64,000 nucleotides of DNA from Silvibacterium bohemicum (GTDB lineage: Bacteria > Acidobacteriota > Terriglobia > Terriglobales > Acidobacteriaceae). Position numbers and translations under genes: made by a program. The notes beneath the pieces were generated by a model. That model was given only the letters and a program-made list of their open reading frames with translations. It did not search any database and was not told where the DNA came from. Each line of letters opens with the position of its first letter. Positions within the stretch are counted from its first letter, which is position 1. This document shows, piece after piece, positions 1-10,100 of the stretch. The stretch spans positions 186,001 through 250,000 of the forward strand of contig NZ_LBHJ01000001.1 of assembly GCF_001006305.1 (NCBI RefSeq), in the 5' to 3' direction.

Positions 1-460
1 GTTTGGAGCGAAAGACCAGCTCATCGAGCGTTGCCGGATCGGTGCCGAAGGCCATGCCGCCGTGGTCGGTGTTGGGGCATGACGCATTCAACTCGTACGC
101 TGCGATGCCTTCCGCGTCGTTGAGCTGGCGAATCACTTCGAGGTAGTCCGTCACCTGTCCGCCGAAGACATTCACGATGACCGCGCACTTGGGATAGCGT
201 CGCAGCGCGGGCAGCTTCTTTTCGAGGAATGCCTTGATGCCTACGTTCTGCAGGCCGATGGCGTTCATCATTCCGGATGCGGTTTCGATGATGCGCGGCG
301 ATTCGTTGCCGGCCATGGGCTCGCGCGAGATGCCCTTGGTGACGAAGCCGCCGATCTTTTCGAGATCGACAATCTCTTCGAACTCCACGCCATAGCCGAA
401 GGTGCCGCTGGCAGCGATCACCGGGTTCGCCAGCTCGATGCCGGCGAACTGAATGCGCAT
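1..460 (-). CDS. pyrD: Dihydroorotate dehydrogenase, catalytic subunit (partial, 3' end outside window)
   Basis: Reverse-strand frame read by hand; the first 153 codons are inside the window and the gene runs off the left edge. The N-terminus carries the class 1 signature NPVIAASGTFGYG, followed by GGFVTKGIS, then IGLQNVG, and the ELNASCPN stretch near the end that lines the FMN/orotate site (the Cys of NASCPN is the catalytic base in class 1B enzymes). The enzyme oxidises dihydroorotate to orotate in pyrimidine synthesis. Class 1B enzymes use NAD through a PyrK partner, which is not visible here. Start taken at ATG; a TTG four codons upstream is an alternative because neither has a clear Shine-Dalgarno sequence. 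The gene lies 25 bp after the stop of the upstream phosphatase gene on the same strand, so co-transcription is possible. Confidence 0.9.
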   Translation of the reverse strand, partial: MRIQFAGIELANPVIAASGTFGYGVEFEEIVDLEKIGGFVTKGISREPMAGNESPRIIETASGMMNAIGLQNVGIKAFLEKKLPALRRYPKCAVIVNVFGGQVTDYLEVIRQLNDAEGIAAYELNASCPNTDHGGMAFGTDPATLDELVFRSK

Positions 461-485
461 GTCTGTCTTCAATGCTTCGCGGGCC

Positions 486-2228
486 TCATTGTTCGTTCTC
501 GCCGGGCTTGCTCGCGCCGGCATGCGCCTTGCGCGCGGCATGGGGCGCACGCACCGGCACGGGTTTCGGATAGGTCACCGCAGCAGCCGGTTTGAGCGCC
601 TGGGTAAGGATATGTCCGATGGAGGCCGACGGCTGATTGATGCCCAGCAGGGAAGCGAAGGTTGCAGCAAGATCGGTGGGCTCGACGCGGCCATGATAGA
701 TGCCGGGCGCGAACGGCGCTCCGTAGAAATCGAGCGGCACATGGCGGTCATAGGAGTAAGGCGTGAAGTGGTTGGTGCCGCCGGCCGCGTAAGCCGCCAT
801 CTGGAAGGCATCGGGAATCACCATCACGTACCAGCCGCCGTTGGGCGTGTAGCTGTGCGCGATCAGCTGGCCGAAGGGTGTGTTGGGCAGCTCGCCTCCC
901 GCCATCTGCAGGCGCGTATAGCTGCGGAACATCGCCGGCTGCGGAGGCAGCTTCGCGGTGGCGGGCGTCTTCAACTCCGCGGGCTTGTCGAGATCGGTGA
1001 AGGCCACGGGCAAGGCATTCTGCACTGCCTGCTCCGCCTCTTGCTCATTGATGCCGGCGCGATCGAAGGCAGGCGGATTCAGCGCCAGATAGGGCAGCGA
1101 CTGATGCGTGAGCAGATACTGCACCTTCTCGCCGGGCGAAAACTTGAGATTGATGGCGTCATTGAGATTGGCCGTCAGCTTCTGCATGTCGATGGTGGCG
1201 GCGTTAAGGCCGAGCTTCGCGGCGTCGGCGGGAACCGGAGCGATGCCATGGTCGGCGGTGAGCGCGATCCACACGTTGCCCAGGCCGCCCTCGACATTCT
1301 TGTCCAGCCAGGTGAAGAAGCCATCGAGATCGGTGTCGACGGCGTCGACCATCGCGCGCTGCTGCGGCGAGTCCGGTCCCACGCGGTGCCCGAGGATATC
1401 GGTCGACGAGATGCTGAGCATCAGCACGTCGGTGGTGTCATGCTTGCCCAGTTCGGCGCCGGTGATGAGCGCCTTGGCGAAATCGATCTCGTAGCTCACC
1501 GCCGCGGGTGTCGCGCCTACATCGCCATAGAAGTTGGTGCTGTTGGGAGCGTTGGCTTCCTGCTTGGCCTGGTCGATGCGGCCGCTGTCGTCGAAGGCCT
1601 GGGCCCAATCGGGAAGCTGCTGCATGTAGTAGGTCGAGGTGATGAAGCGGCCGGAGGCCTGATCGATCCAGAAGGCTCCATTTGCGGCAGAGCCTGCCGG
1701 CAAAATCGACGCGCGGTCTTTCAGCGACACGCCATAGACGGCCGATTCTCCAACAGTATCGAGACGAAGCTCGTCGCCGAAGGTGGAGGCGCGCAGGTTG
1801 CGCGGTGACGAGCCGGGCGAAGCGTTCGCTCCGCTGGGCAGGCCGACCAAAGCGTAACGTTCGTCTTCGACTGAGGTCACGGGATGGTCCTTGCTGCGAG
1901 CCAAATCCCACCACTCGTTGCCGCCGATGCCGTGGCCGTCGGTGTAGGCTCCGGTTCCGATCGTGGAGTGGCCGGGCGCGGTCTCGGTATTCGCGTAGTC
2001 GTAGTAGCAATCGAGGAAGTTCGCGCCGTGATCGAGGAAGAGCTTGAAGCCGCGGCCCTTAAAGTCCGCGCGGTAGCGCTCGAGATAATCGGCGCGGAAC
2101 TGGTCCAGCACGATCACGACCACCAGCTTGGGATGCGCATCATAGGCGCTGGCCGTCGCGCGTGGAACAGAGGCCAGGGTGAGCGCGCAGACGGTGACGA
2201 AGGCGAGGAGGCGCTTGGGCGTCGGCAT
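486..2228 (-). CDS. Secreted alkaline phosphatase-fold hydrolase (type I phosphodiesterase/nucleotide pyrophosphatase family)
   Basis: About 580 aa. A hydrophobic N-terminal segment (LLAFVTVCALTLASV, ending near ATASA) reads as a Sec signal peptide, placing the enzyme in the periplasm. The mature part starts with KLVVVIVLDQFRADYLERY, the metal-binding beta-strand of the superfamily, and continues with NTETAPGHSTIGTG, where the Thr after Glu is the expected nucleophile in PafA-like phosphatases. LTADHGIAPVP supplies a further metal-ligand Asp-His. The domain order and length fit PafA-like phosphate-monoester hydrolases, but substrate specificity cannot be read. I chose the ATG 13 codons inside the longest frame because it directly precedes the basic n-region of the signal peptide. 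It is followed on the same strand by pyrD. Confidence 0.85.
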   Translation of the reverse strand: MPTPKRLLAFVTVCALTLASVPRATASAYDAHPKLVVVIVLDQFRADYLERYRADFKGRGFKLFLDHGANFLDCYYDYANTETAPGHSTIGTGAYTDGHGIGGNEWWDLARSKDHPVTSVEDERYALVGLPSGANASPGSSPRNLRASTFGDELRLDTVGESAVYGVSLKDRASILPAGSAANGAFWIDQASGRFITSTYYMQQLPDWAQAFDDSGRIDQAKQEANAPNSTNFYGDVGATPAAVSYEIDFAKALITGAELGKHDTTDVLMLSISSTDILGHRVGPDSPQQRAMVDAVDTDLDGFFTWLDKNVEGGLGNVWIALTADHGIAPVPADAAKLGLNAATIDMQKLTANLNDAINLKFSPGEKVQYLLTHQSLPYLALNPPAFDRAGINEQEAEQAVQNALPVAFTDLDKPAELKTPATAKLPPQPAMFRSYTRLQMAGGELPNTPFGQLIAHSYTPNGGWYVMVIPDAFQMAAYAAGGTNHFTPYSYDRHVPLDFYGAPFAPGIYHGRVEPTDLAATFASLLGINQPSASIGHILTQALKPAAAVTYPKPVPVRAPHAARKAHAGASKPGENEQ

Positions 2229-2363
2229 ACGGTTTAGTATCGCAGGGATCGCTATCCCGGCGCACACTGCATTCGCCGTCGGTACTCAATACCCGGCGTG
2301 TCTAATTGTGGCAATTGAATATCGCGATTCAACTGCCGCATCGCGTTGCTACAGGGAAAGACT

Positions 2364-2777
2364 TTATGTGCTGACCCAGTTCTCGATCTGCAAAGGTAGC
2401 GGGATGCGCTGATAATGGCGGACATTATTGGTGACGAGGACTGCTCCAACCGCTATAGCATGGGCGGCGATCATCATGTCCAGCTCTCCGATAGGCTGGC
2501 CAGATCGCTTAAGCTGATAACGAATATCCGCGTAAAAATCAGCGCACTTCTCGTCCCAGCTCAGGAGACGTATCGCGTTGAGAAAGAATGGGACATCAAT
2601 TTTCAATCGGTGAGAAGAGGGCAGATTTCTCAAGCCGTAAATGAGTTCGGCGCGGACCACAGCCGAAACACACACTGAAGATGGGTGGACGGATCGAAAC
2701 TGTCTATCGAGCTGCTCATCGCGTCTCCTTATGAGATAGCTGCAAATGTCGGTATCCAGCATGTAAAGCGGGTTCAC
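2364..2777 (-). CDS. vapC: Type II toxin VapC, PIN-domain ribonuclease
   Basis: A 137-aa PIN domain. The four acidic positions of the family are visible: Asp in YMLDTDICSYL (residues 8-10), Glu in AVVRAELIYGL, Asp in IGELDMMIAAHA, and the late VLVTNNVRHY strand where Asn replaces the fourth Asp, as is common in VapC. VapC toxins cut tRNA or rRNA when freed from the antitoxin; the target here cannot be inferred. The start codon overlaps the stop of vapB by 4 bp (ATGA), so the two are translationally coupled. Length is normal and no damage is seen, so the pair should be functional. Confidence 0.9.
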   Translation of the reverse strand: MNPLYMLDTDICSYLIRRRDEQLDRQFRSVHPSSVCVSAVVRAELIYGLRNLPSSHRLKIDVPFFLNAIRLLSWDEKCADFYADIRYQLKRSGQPIGELDMMIAAHAIAVGAVLVTNNVRHYQRIPLPLQIENWVST

Positions 2778-3046
2778 TCCGCTTTTTCGCCGAAGATATC
2801 GCGCTCCTCCGGAAGACGGTTCATCGGCCTGTCTTTCATAAAGTCATCCGGTACATCAGCCGCGCGAAAACGGGCAAATATCTCGTCCCAGATCTCGGCA
2901 CCTGGCGAGGTGGACAATGTCACATCTCCGGTTTTTTCATCGCGGGTTGCGTAAACGTCCTTGCCAGGGAAACGAAACTCAGCTGGCAGACGAACCGCCT
3001 GGCTTGCACCATTTTTGAAGAGGCGAACTTTGCGGGTTTCTGGCAT
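2774..3046 (-). CDS. vapB: Antitoxin VapB, AbrB/SpoVT-like DNA-binding fold
   Basis: About 90 aa. The N-terminus KVRLFKNGASQAVRLPAEF is the swapped-hairpin AbrB/MazE-type DNA-binding domain of VapB antitoxins; the acidic C-terminal tail (about residues 60-90) should wrap around the toxin. The frame stays open about 90 codons further upstream, but that extension is antisense to the start of serS and has no RBS. The chosen ATG has CCGGAGGATTTCAA directly upstream, a strong Shine-Dalgarno. Two GTATATAC palindromes lie 23-42 bp upstream and are a likely autoregulatory operator. Confidence 0.9.
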   Translation of the reverse strand: MPETRKVRLFKNGASQAVRLPAEFRFPGKDVYATRDEKTGDVTLSTSPGAEIWDEIFARFRAADVPDDFMKDRPMNRLPEERDIFGEKAE

Positions 3047-3068
3047 TTGAAATCCTCCGGCAAGAGAT

Positions 3069-3091
3069 GTATATACGCCAGTATATACGCC
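3069..3091. promoter_or_regulatory. Two palindromic GTATATAC sites upstream of vapB (putative operator)
   Basis: The 11-bp unit GTATATACGCC occurs twice, separated by one base, and its first 8 bp are self-complementary. The sites lie between the divergently read vapB and serS starts. VapB-type antitoxins bind paired short palindromes in their own promoter, so an operator role is the natural inference. It may also touch serS expression, since the serS start is only about 50 bp away. Confidence 0.5.
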
Positions 3092-3143
3092 ATGGTCGTG
3101 CACGAACCAGGGCACCGTATTTCTCCTGTAAGCTGGTTCCAAT

Positions 3144-4484
3144 ATGCTCGATTTAGCCTTTGTTCGCTCCAACCTGGAGCTGGTAGAGAAGAAACTCCGC
3201 GACCGGGGGCAGGACCCCGCAGCGCTGCTCGGTAATTTCCGTGAGCTGGACCAGACCCGCCGCGAGCGCATCACCGAATCGGAGAAGCTGCAGGCCGAGC
3301 GCAATCGCCTCAGCACGCAGGTCGGTCAGCTGAAGAAGTCCGGCCAGGACGCCTCCGCTGTAATGGAGGAGACCAAGGCGCTCAAGGAGCGCATGGACGA
3401 TCTGGCTGCGGCCGCGGCTGAATCCGAAGAGCAGTTGCGTGCGATCCTCATGCGCATCCCCAATCTCCCGGCCGATGACGTGCCGGTTGGCAAGAGCGAG
3501 CACGACAATGCCGAGGTCAAACGCTGGGGCGATGTGCCGAATTTCGATTTCCCCGCCCGTCCGCATTGGGAGATCGGCGAGGCGCTGGGCATCCTCGACT
3601 TCGAGCGCGCCGCGAAGATCTCGGGCGCACGTTTTGTGGTTTACTGGGCTGCGGGAGCGCGTCTGGAGCGAGCTCTCGCCAACTTCATGCTCGATGTTCA
3701 TACCGGCGACCACGGTTATACCGAGGTGATGCCTCCGGTGATCGTGAACAGCAAGAGTCTTTTTGGAACAGGCCAGCTCCCCAAATTTGCCGAAGACCTC
3801 TTCCGCAGCGCGGATGAGGAGGGTTATCAGCCGGGTGTCTATCGCGATAACGACCACTGGCTAATTCCGACAGCGGAGGTCCCGGTCACCAATCTCTATC
3901 GCGATGAAACGCTGGATGACGCTGCGCTGCCCACCTCCCTGGTCGCCTACACGCCATGCTTTCGCTCCGAGGCCGGCTCTTACGGCAAGGATGTGCGCGG
4001 GATCATTCGCCAGCACCAGTTCCAGAAAGTGGAGCTGGTGAAGTTTGTCCGTCCCGAGGACAGCGAAGCCCAGCACGAGAAGCTGACGCGGGATGCCGAG
4101 ACTATTCTGGAGCTTCTAGGCCTGCCCTACCGGCGCATGCTGCTCTGCAGCGGGGATATGGGCTTTGCCTCCACGAAGACTTACGACCTCGAAGTATGGC
4201 TGCCCGGCCAGCAGCTTTACCGCGAAATCTCCTCCTGCTCCAATTTTGGGGACTTCCAGGCGCGGCGGGCCAGCATCCGCTATCGCCCCAAGGGGCAGAC
4301 CAAGGGTGCGTTCCTGCATACAGTCAACGGCTCCGGATTGGCCATCGGGCGCACCTGGTTGGCGATCCTCGAAAACTATCAGCAGGCGGATGGAACGGTG
4401 AAGATTCCCGAGGCGCTGATACCCTATATGGGAGGCCAGACGGCCATCAGCGGCCCAAAGGTTAGCGGCGGTAAGGAGAAGTAA
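3144..4484 (+). CDS. serS: Seryl-tRNA synthetase
   Basis: A 446-aa class II aminoacyl-tRNA synthetase that charges tRNA-Ser (and tRNA-Sec). Residues 1-105 form the long charged antiparallel coiled coil that grips the long variable arm of tRNA-Ser. The catalytic core follows: motif 2 [14 protein letters not shown] near residue 273 and motif 3 with [12 protein letters not shown] near residue 401, preceded by [12 protein letters not shown]. Length and order are normal for a bacterial SerRS. The following 119-aa gene starts 2 bp after the stop, so the two are probably co-transcribed. vapBC is divergent from it. Confidence 0.97.
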   Translation: MLDLAFVRSNLELVEKKLRDRGQDPAALLGNFRELDQTRRERITESEKLQAERNRLSTQVGQLKKSGQDASAVMEETKALKERMDDLAAAAAESEEQLRAILMRIPNLPADDVPVGKSEHDNAEVKRWGDVPNFDFPARPHWEIGEALGILDFERAAKISGARFVVYWAAGARLERALANFMLDVHTGDHGYTEVMPPVIVNSKSLFGTGQLPKFAEDLFRSADEEGYQPGVYRDNDHWLIPTAEVPVTNLYRDETLDDAALPTSLVAYTPCFRSEAGSYGKDVRGIIRQHQFQKVELVKFVRPEDSEAQHEKLTRDAETILELLGLPYRRMLLCSGDMGFASTKTYDLEVWLPGQQLYREISSCSNFGDFQARRASIRYRPKGQTKGAFLHTVNGSGLAIGRTWLAILENYQQADGTVKIPEALIPYMGGQTAISGPKVSGGKEK

Positions 4485-4485
4485 G

Positions 4486-4845
4486 GTGGGAAAAATTCTG
4501 AGGAGCTACCTCTTCTGGACTTATGAGCGGGGCAGCTTCCACTACGACGTGATGGTGACGCTGATTCTGGCGTTCATCTTCCTGACGCCGCATTTTTGGA
4601 ATTACGGCGATCATCCGCAGCAGGAGAAGCTGGCGGCGGGGAATGTCCTGGTCAAGATTGCCGGGCCGGGAAGCTATGTCTACGAGATTCCCGCCGCGGC
4701 TGTCCATCAGGATCAAGCGCCGCTGGACGGTCAGCTGCAGCAGGAGATTCAGTCCGTCTCCGGCGCTGTGGTGCTGGATCGCTATCTTGCGGTGAAGGAG
4801 TCGCGCGGAAAGATCACCGCCTATCGGGTCTGGGCCCATCGCTGA
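4486..4845 (+). CDS. Conserved small membrane-anchored protein of unknown function
   Basis: 119 aa, GTG start with AAGGAGAAGTAAG upstream, beginning 2 bp after serS. One hydrophobic segment (VMVTLILAFIFLTPHFW, about residues 22-38) follows a short basic or aromatic cytoplasmic stretch (RSYLFWTYERGSFHYD). The remaining roughly 80 residues are soluble and probably periplasmic, with no motif I recognise. It sits between serS and a LolA-like gene, so an envelope role is possible but only inferred from position. Confidence 0.65.
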   Translation: MGKILRSYLFWTYERGSFHYDVMVTLILAFIFLTPHFWNYGDHPQQEKLAAGNVLVKIAGPGSYVYEIPAAAVHQDQAPLDGQLQQEIQSVSGAVVLDRYLAVKESRGKITAYRVWAHR

Positions 4846-4944
4846 TCGGTTTTGAGACAGCTTGCCCATGCGAATTTCCTCCCTTCAACGAACATTCGAG
4901 CATCTCCGCGCATCCTAACTGGCGGACCGGTGTCCTTTCTCTCT

Positions 4945-5646
4945 ATGAAAATACCCACGAACCGATTTGCGCTGGCCATGACTCTGGGCATCGCCAACCT
5001 TCTCTTCGCTGCGCCGCCCGCCTTGCTTGCCCAGAACGCCGATCTGCAGAAGATTTTGAGCCAGATGGATGCCGCATCGGGCAAATTTCAGAGCGCGCAG
5101 GCCGATCTCACCGCCGACCAATATACGGCGGTGGTGCAGAGCCACGATATTCAGAAGGGCACGGTTGCCTTTCGACGGGTGGGCAGCGCGACGCAGATGG
5201 TGATGCACATCCTGACCGACGAAGGCCAGCCATCGCTGAAGGATGTGCTCTATAAGGGCACAGAGATCGACTTCTATCAGCCGTCGTTGAAGCAGGAGAC
5301 CATCCTGAACGCCAGCGCCGATTATGAGCGCTATCTGGCGTTAGGATTCGGTGGCAGCGGCAAGGATCTGGCGCGGGACTGGAATATCGCCTACCTGGGC
5401 ACCGAAACCATCGATGGCGTGACGACGGCCAAGCTCGATCTAACGCCCAAAGGCGCAGCCAGCAGCCAGTTCACGCACATCACGGTCTGGATCGATGCGC
5501 AGCGCGGACTCTCGCTTCGGCAGCAGATTTTCCAGCAAGGCGACGACTACCGTATTGCGAACTACTCCAACATCAAGTTGAACACTGTGCCGGATAGCGC
5601 CTTCACTCTGAAGGTAGCTCCCGGGACGCAGATCGTCCGCCACTAG
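4945..5646 (+). CDS. LolA-like outer-membrane lipoprotein carrier family protein
   Basis: About 233 aa. Signal peptide at residues 1-27 ([15 protein letters not shown] ... PPALLAQ). The mature part begins with [22 protein letters not shown] and has regularly spaced beta-strand pattern with [33 protein letters not shown] and [21 protein letters not shown], matching the LolA/LolB half-barrel that carries lipoproteins across the periplasm. No lipobox Cys is present, so it should be soluble. Acidobacterial genomes often hold several LolA-like paralogues; whether this is the lipoprotein shuttle itself is uncertain. I chose the ATG just before the signal peptide over an upstream TTG. Its 3' end overlaps the convergent glycosyltransferase gene by 44 bp. 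Confidence 0.75.
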   Translation: MKIPTNRFALAMTLGIANLLFAAPPALLAQNADLQKILSQMDAASGKFQSAQADLTADQYTAVVQSHDIQKGTVAFRRVGSATQMVMHILTDEGQPSLKDVLYKGTEIDFYQPSLKQETILNASADYERYLALGFGGSGKDLARDWNIAYLGTETIDGVTTAKLDLTPKGAASSQFTHITVWIDAQRGLSLRQQIFQQGDDYRIANYSNIKLNTVPDSAFTLKVAPGTQIVRH

Positions 5647-6994
5647 GCGCAGTCTTTCTGCGCGGCGCCAGTCCTACTCCGGCCAGTGCGATCAGCATGG
5701 GGAAGCACTCCAGCGTATAGCGTGGTTCGGGGGCTTCGATGGTTGCCAGCAGCGTGCAGCGCAGCAGGATGAATACGACGATCGCGCCCGACAGTCGTGG
5801 CCAGCGTCTCAGTCCCCACAGTGCGAGCAGCAGATAGAGAAGGTTGAGGCCGGCGTAGGCAGCGGCAAATTCCGTCTCTGAGTAATGATGGGAATACTCC
5901 CACCAGCGCAGCTCGATCCACAGCAGTTCGGTGCGCGGACGAAGCCACATGTCGGCGACTCGAGCCAGCGGCAGCTCGATGTAATAGCGCAGCGGATCGG
6001 CATGAACGCGCTCTGCGGCGAGTTGTCCGAAGCGGTCGTCCAGCTCCGGAGACAGCGTTGTGGTGCGGTTGTAGTCCTCGAGCAGCTGCCGTGTCTGCGC
6101 ATATTGCGCCGGCGTATCGAAGGCGCGCGAAGGCAGCGTTTCCAGTTTGATGAGATCGCTGTTCGCGTTCCAGTAAACCTCCCAGGTGCAGGTGAGATCG
6201 ACGCAGACGGTCTTGGTCCAGCGATTGAAGCCGGGCAGCGTGTCCTCGCCGGGGTCGGTTGCGTAACGCGGAGCCAGCGGCTGGATTACGTGGAAGGTTC
6301 GCCAGTTGCGAATGGTCCAGGGAACGAAGGGAAGGATGGAGAGCAGCCCGGCGATGGCTGCAAACCTCAGCATGCGGACCGCGCCCCAACGCTTTCGCCC
6401 ATACCAGACCATCGCCGGACAGAGCGCGACTGCGAGCAGCGCGCCATCGGGACGCAGCAGCGCGGCGTAGCTCCATGCGAATGCCTGCAACAGAGCCCAT
6501 CTCCACTGGGGTGCGCCGAGGAAGCGCAGCAGTCCATAGACGCCCAGGGCGATCGTGAACAGCTCCAGCGTCTCGGTCAGAGGCGTGGCTGCATAATTAG
6601 CCGTGAACGGGCACAGCGTGGCCAGCCAGAGTGCCCACCATCCTGCTTTTTCGTTCCACAGGCGGCCGGCGATGGCGGCAATCAGCAGGCAGGTGCCGAG
6701 ATCGATCGCCGTTTGTGCGTACATCACCGCGTGGTAGTGTTCGATGCCGAAGAATTTGAAGCAGAGGACGAGAAAGAGCGGGTAGCCGGGCAGGCGGATG
6801 AGCGTGGGGAGAAGCGCGCCGCTGGTGGTAGTTCCGTAGATGCCGTGGAGCATCCAGTTTTTAGCGATGCTGCCGTAGATGAGCGGATCGCCCTGCACTT
6901 CAGGGTAGGCGTGAATGAACCACAGCCGCAGCGCGGCTCCGCCAGCCAGAGCGATCAGTCCAATCCACCAGTGTCGAGGAAGCGCGGGAGGCAT
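5603..6994 (-). CDS. Membrane glycosyltransferase, GT39/ArnT-PMT (GT-C) family
   Basis: 463 aa and mostly hydrophobic, with about ten membrane segments starting at [18 protein letters not shown]. The first periplasmic loop holds [17 protein letters not shown], the position where GT-C enzymes carry the catalytic acidic residue (Asp here), followed by RLPGYPLFL and [22 protein letters not shown] enzymes use polyprenyl-phosphate sugars on the periplasmic face to glycosylate lipids or proteins. The acceptor is not identifiable. It is transcribed divergently from the large GH18/NodB/GT2 gene with about 120 bp between, so shared regulation is plausible. Confidence 0.8.
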   Translation of the reverse strand: MPPALPRHWWIGLIALAGGAALRLWFIHAYPEVQGDPLIYGSIAKNWMLHGIYGTTTSGALLPTLIRLPGYPLFLVLCFKFFGIEHYHAVMYAQTAIDLGTCLLIAAIAGRLWNEKAGWWALWLATLCPFTANYAATPLTETLELFTIALGVYGLLRFLGAPQWRWALLQAFAWSYAALLRPDGALLAVALCPAMVWYGRKRWGAVRMLRFAAIAGLLSILPFVPWTIRNWRTFHVIQPLAPRYATDPGEDTLPGFNRWTKTVCVDLTCTWEVYWNANSDLIKLETLPSRAFDTPAQYAQTRQLLEDYNRTTTLSPELDDRFGQLAAERVHADPLRYYIELPLARVADMWLRPRTELLWIELRWWEYSHHYSETEFAAAYAGLNLLYLLLALWGLRRWPRLSGAIVVFILLRCTLLATIEAPEPRYTLECFPMLIALAGVGLAPRRKTAPSGGRSASRELPSE

Positions 6995-7113
6995 GAAAGT
7001 GAATCATACAAGGAGTCGCCCGCGACAATGCCGCCGCTATCGGCCAAGAGTAAGCTGAAAGGTAAGCTGCCCAGCCCTTCTTGTAGAGTAAGGGAAGGAT
7101 CACCCACGACCCG

Positions 7114-10100
7114 ATGAAACAGGTTTTCTACGATCCACAACTCAAGAGATGGAAGCGCCTCAGGCGCGTTCTGGACGTGACCGGCGTTATCTCCACGGTC
7201 GTTCTGGTCATCTTCTTTTTCAGCGTGATCAAGCAGCAGGCGCTTCCGGATCTTCTATTGCCCACGCAGAAGCGCAACTACAAGGCGCTCAAGGAACAGC
7301 GCGTCGGCGACCAGCTGAAGAAAAGCGTGGCTCGTCCCACGCGGCGAAAGACACGCCGCCCGGCTTCGCAGATTCTTCTCAACTCCGACGAAGGCGTGCG
7401 CGCGGCGTTCTATACCAACAGCGATGCCGATTATTCTTCTCTGAAGGCCCATCTGCACCAGATCGACATGCTGTTTCCCGACTGGCTGCATGTTCTCGCG
7501 CCGGATGGAAATCTGATCGGTTCGACCCCAGTTTTTCCGGTCAGCCTGTATCGCATCGTCGATCAGAACAACGTCGTGCACGGGGTAGATCCCGAAAACA
7601 AGATTCGCCGCCTGCTCACCGTCACCAAAGACGACATGGAAGTCTTTCCCATGCTCAACGATTACAACCCGTTGAATTCGACATGGGACGGCGATGTGAT
7701 CGGCAAGATGCTGGAGAGCCGCTCCGCACGCGAAAACCTGCATCTTCAGCTCGACAAGTTCCTGTACGAGAACCCCGGTTACCACGGCATCGTCCTTGAT
7801 TTCGAGCAAGTCCCTGACGAAGACGAGAAGCTGTATGTGGACTGGGTCGGCGAGGTCTACAACGATCTTCGCGCCAAAAATCTGCGCCTGTATATCGCGG
7901 CGCAGGTCAGCATGTCCGATCATGTTCTGAAGGGCTTCGCCAAAAATACCGACGGCGTGATCCTCATGAACTACGACCAGCATGAGACGGAGAGCGAGCC
8001 CGGGCCAATCGCCGCTCAGGACTGGTTCGAGGGAAATCTCAGCCGCGCACTCAAGGTCATTCCGAAAGAAAAGCTCATCTGCGGCATCGGCAACTACGCC
8101 TACGACTGGTCGGTGCCGCTGCCTGAGAAGGGCAAGAAGCCGTCGACGAAAGTCATCGACTCAGAAGACCTCAGCGTGCAGGAGGCCTGGCAGCGGGCTT
8201 CCGATTCCGATGCCGACGTCCGGCTGGAAGGCGATGAATTGAATGCGCACTTTGCCTACGACGACGAGGACGCGCACGTTCGCCACCAGGTGTGGTTCCT
8301 CGATGGCGTAACGGCGTTGAACGAGATACGGGCCTCGCGCCAGATGGGCATCCGCACCTTTGCTTTGTGGCGGCTGGGCATGGAGGATGGCTCGATCTGG
8401 TCGGTGTGGGATCATCCCTCGGCCAAGGATGCTCCGCAGCAGCTTACCAAAGTGCCGCCGGGCATCAATGTGGACACGGAAGGCGAAGGCGACATCCTGC
8501 GCATCGCCTCTCGGCCCAAGCCGGGCGCTCGCACCGTCAACATGGACTCGGACAACTTCACGGTCACGGACGAGCACATGACCGCACTACCCAAGTCTTA
8601 CGTGACGCAACAGTACGGGTACAAGCCGAAGGAAGTGGCTCTCTCGTTCGACGACGGACCCGATCCGGTCTGGACGCCGAAGATCCTGGACATTCTCAAA
8701 AAGTACGACATCAAAGCCACGTTCATGGTCATCGGCGAGCAGGCGGTCGACAATACCGGCTTGCTCAAGCGATACATCCGCGAAGGCCATGAGATCGGCA
8801 ACCATACATTCACGCACCCTGACATCAGCGAAATCTCCGATGGACAGCTTCGCCTCGAACTGAATTTCACGGAGCGCCTCTTCGCCTCGAAGCTGGGCAT
8901 TCAGCCTCTGTACTTCCGGCCGCCATACTCCATCGATCAGGAGCCGGAGACCAACGATCAGGCTGCTCCGGCCGACCGAATTCAACAGATGGGCTACACC
9001 ATCATCGGCAACAAGATCGACACCGACGACTGGAACGAGCACCCGCGCAAATCTCCGCAGGAGATTACGAACAACGTCCTCGCCTACCTCAACACGATGG
9101 ATGTGCCATGGAAGCGCGGCAGCATCATCCTGATGCACGACGGCGGCGGCGACCGCTCTGCGACGGTGAGTGCGCTGCCTCTGCTCATTACTACGCTCCG
9201 GGCGCAGGGCTACAAGTTCGTCAATGTCTCCGACCTGATGGGCAAGACCACCGCCGAGGTCATGCCGCCCATTTCGCCGAAGATGCGCTGGCAGGCGCGC
9301 GTCGATGCCGTTGCCTTCTTCTTTTACGGATTCTTCCGCCACTTCGTGGTCGATGTCTTCTTCATCGGCGACGTGCTGATGAGCGCACGGTTGATCCTGG
9401 TCGGCATCCTTGCGTTGATCGATCGCATCCGGCGCAGGCGTATTCCGCCCGGCGTGTTTGAGCCGCGCATTGCAGTGCTGATTCCCGCCTACAACGAAGA
9501 GACCGTGATTGTTCGCACCATTCGCTCGGTGCTGAATTCGGACTACCGGAATATCCGCGTCATTGTGATCGACGATGGCTCGAAGGACAGCACCTTCGAG
9601 GTTGCTCGCGAAGCTTATCAGTCGGAGATCGCTGCCGGTAAGCTCACCGTGCTCACCAAGCCGAATGCCGGGAAGGCGGAGGCGTTGAACTTCGCGGTGC
9701 GGCAGCTGGACGAGGAGTTTTATGTCGGCATTGACGCGGACACCGTCATTGCGCCCGATGCCATTTCCAAGCTGGTCTGCCACTTTGCCGACCCCAAGGT
9801 GGGAGCGGTGGCCGGCAACGCCAAGGTCGGCAACCGCGTGAACCTGTGGACGCGCTGGCAGGCGCTGGAATACATCACCAGCCAGAATTTCGAACGCCGC
9901 GCGCTCGACCTGTTCAACATCGTGACCGTGGTTCCCGGAGCTATCGGGGCTTGGCGCACCGCGCCGGTCCTCAGAGGCGGCTGCTACCCCATCAACACCG
10001 TGGCAGAAGACGCCGACCTCACCATGAACCTGCTCGAGCAGGGATACAAGGTCATCTACGAGGACAGCGCGCTCGCCTTTACTGAGGCGCCCATCAACGC

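Noticed and set aside
453-1808. Long open frame on the plus strand opposite the phosphatase gene
   Set aside because: High GC gives long antisense frames; no family pattern, while the minus-strand protein has a signal peptide and active-site motifs.
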